Assembly (NCBI RefSeq): GCF_000219805.1
Contig: NC_015759.1
Span: 1,302,001 to 1,366,000 of the forward strand
Origin: Weissella koreensis KACC 15510
Lineage (GTDB): Bacteria > Bacillota > Bacilli > Lactobacillales > Lactobacillaceae
Direction of reading: 5' to 3'
DNA length: 64,000 bases
The notes beneath the pieces were generated by a model that saw only the letters and a program-made list of their open reading frames with translations, did no database searches and was not told the origin of the DNA. Below are positions 63,771-64,000 of the stretch, piece after piece; within the stretch, counting starts at the first letter, position 1, and the number at the start of each line of letters is the position of its first letter. The position numbers and the translations under genes are program-made.

Positions 63771-63806
63771 TGGCTTGGATTAATCAAATCCGTGCCCTTT
63801 TATTTT
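63771..63806 (+). terminator. Terminator of the second surface module
   Basis: GGC..GGATT (63772-63781) pairs with AATCC..GCC (63787-63796) with a two-base internal loop, then TTTTATTTT. Confidence 0.6.
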
Positions 63807-63820
63807 AGGAGGAATTCAAG

Positions 63821-64000
63821 TTGGAAATGGAAACAAAAAAACAGAATTTTAGTTGGCCGTTATTGGGGTCGAATTTTGCCTCAGTTTTTGGCGAAGGGAT
63901 TTACCGTTTTGCTTTGAACTGGTTTTTAGTAGCTAGTTTTGGTAATGCAAAAATTTTAGGTTGGTTAACAGGTTTTGGATTTGTGGTATTTATGATTTGC
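63821..64000 (+). CDS. MFS transporter, 5' part (runs off the window)
   Basis: 60 codons visible. TTG 63821 lies 8 nt after TAGGAGG; ATG 63827 is the alternative but is 14 nt away. The sequence (NFASVFGEGIYRFALNWFLVASFGNAKILGWLTGFGFVVFMI) is typical of the first two helices of MFS exporters of the macrolide/enterobactin-exporter type. Substrate unknown. Confidence 0.65.
   Translation, partial: MEMETKKQNFSWPLLGSNFASVFGEGIYRFALNWFLVASFGNAKILGWLTGFGFVVFMIC

Noticed and set aside
1..64000. CRISPR arrays, tRNA/rRNA genes, IS elements, prophage
   Set aside because: No regularly spaced repeats, no cloverleaf or CCA-ended tRNA sequence, no transposase or integrase, and no terminal inverted repeats were recognised by reading. 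A tRNAscan or ISfinder search would settle this.

Overview
This AT-rich window is a stretch of low-GC Gram-positive chromosome, almost certainly from a lactic acid bacterium of the Lactobacillaceae, with a feel of the former Leuconostocaceae (Weissella-like). The evidence is the gene content: a complete mevalonate kinase operon, an Asp23/AmaP stress operon, a four-S1-domain RpsA-like protein with an Asn/Arg-rich tail, GlcU-type sugar uptake, a lipoate ligase-pdhABCD operon, CcpA-type cre sites, and an HrcA/CIRCE-controlled chaperone operon. The genus is inference. Most of the window is conserved core genome. No rRNA, tRNA, CRISPR array, IS element or prophage was seen.

Layout. 1-1.9 kb: the 3' part of a CarB-like gene, then a PrsA-type foldase. 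2-3.7 kb: the Asp23 envelope-stress operon, with a decayed glsB at its head and two cre matches around its promoter. 3.8-8.5 kb, minus strand: mvaK1-mvaD-mvaK2-fni (mevalonate to isoprenoid precursors) and a TetR regulator. 8.7-20.2 kb: dinG, a YpmB-like protein, asnS, an ABC-F ATPase, folA, a small membrane protein and dnaE. 20.5-25.6 kb: relA, an orphan RelB/DinJ antitoxin-like gene, cvfB, ribT and rluB. 25.8-33.4 kb: ypbB-like, recQ, a degenerate LysM protein, cmk, rpsA, der and the HU gene. 33.7-41.7 kb: a glucose-uptake carrier, a HAD phosphatase and lplA-pdhABCD; the carrier and lplA-pdh each have a perfect cre match.

41.9-47.8 kb: an alpha/beta hydrolase, then the regulatory and assembly core of an exopolysaccharide/capsule locus (LytR-CpsA-Psr protein, Wzz, tyrosine kinase, priming sugar transferase, PHP phosphatase) and a Ser/Thr-rich surface protein. 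No glycosyltransferase, flippase or polymerase follows. 48-53.6 kb is the most accessory part: a LysR regulator divergent from a YeiH transporter, a membrane diguanylate cyclase, an NlpC/P60 hydrolase with glucan-binding-like repeats, a frameshifted ybjQ and a His-rich secreted protein. 53.8-61.8 kb: dnaG-rpoD and hrcA-grpE-dnaK-dnaJ. 61.9-64 kb: a second small surface-polysaccharide module and the start of an MFS transporter.

The most interesting observations are at the level of gene parts and regulatory DNA. They are: a dnaG that seems to start at AUC; a tandem CIRCE arrangement; a dnaJ without its zinc-finger domain inside the dnaK operon; a RecQ with no cysteines; a 10-bp inverted repeat framing the rpsA leader; an orphan antitoxin; two decaying genes (glsB, ybjQ); and a possibly leaderless tetR whose promoter overlaps a terminator. 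I found no clearly new multi-gene system. The c-di-GMP/NlpC-P60/split-EPS neighbourhood is the best candidate for linked, under-described surface biology.
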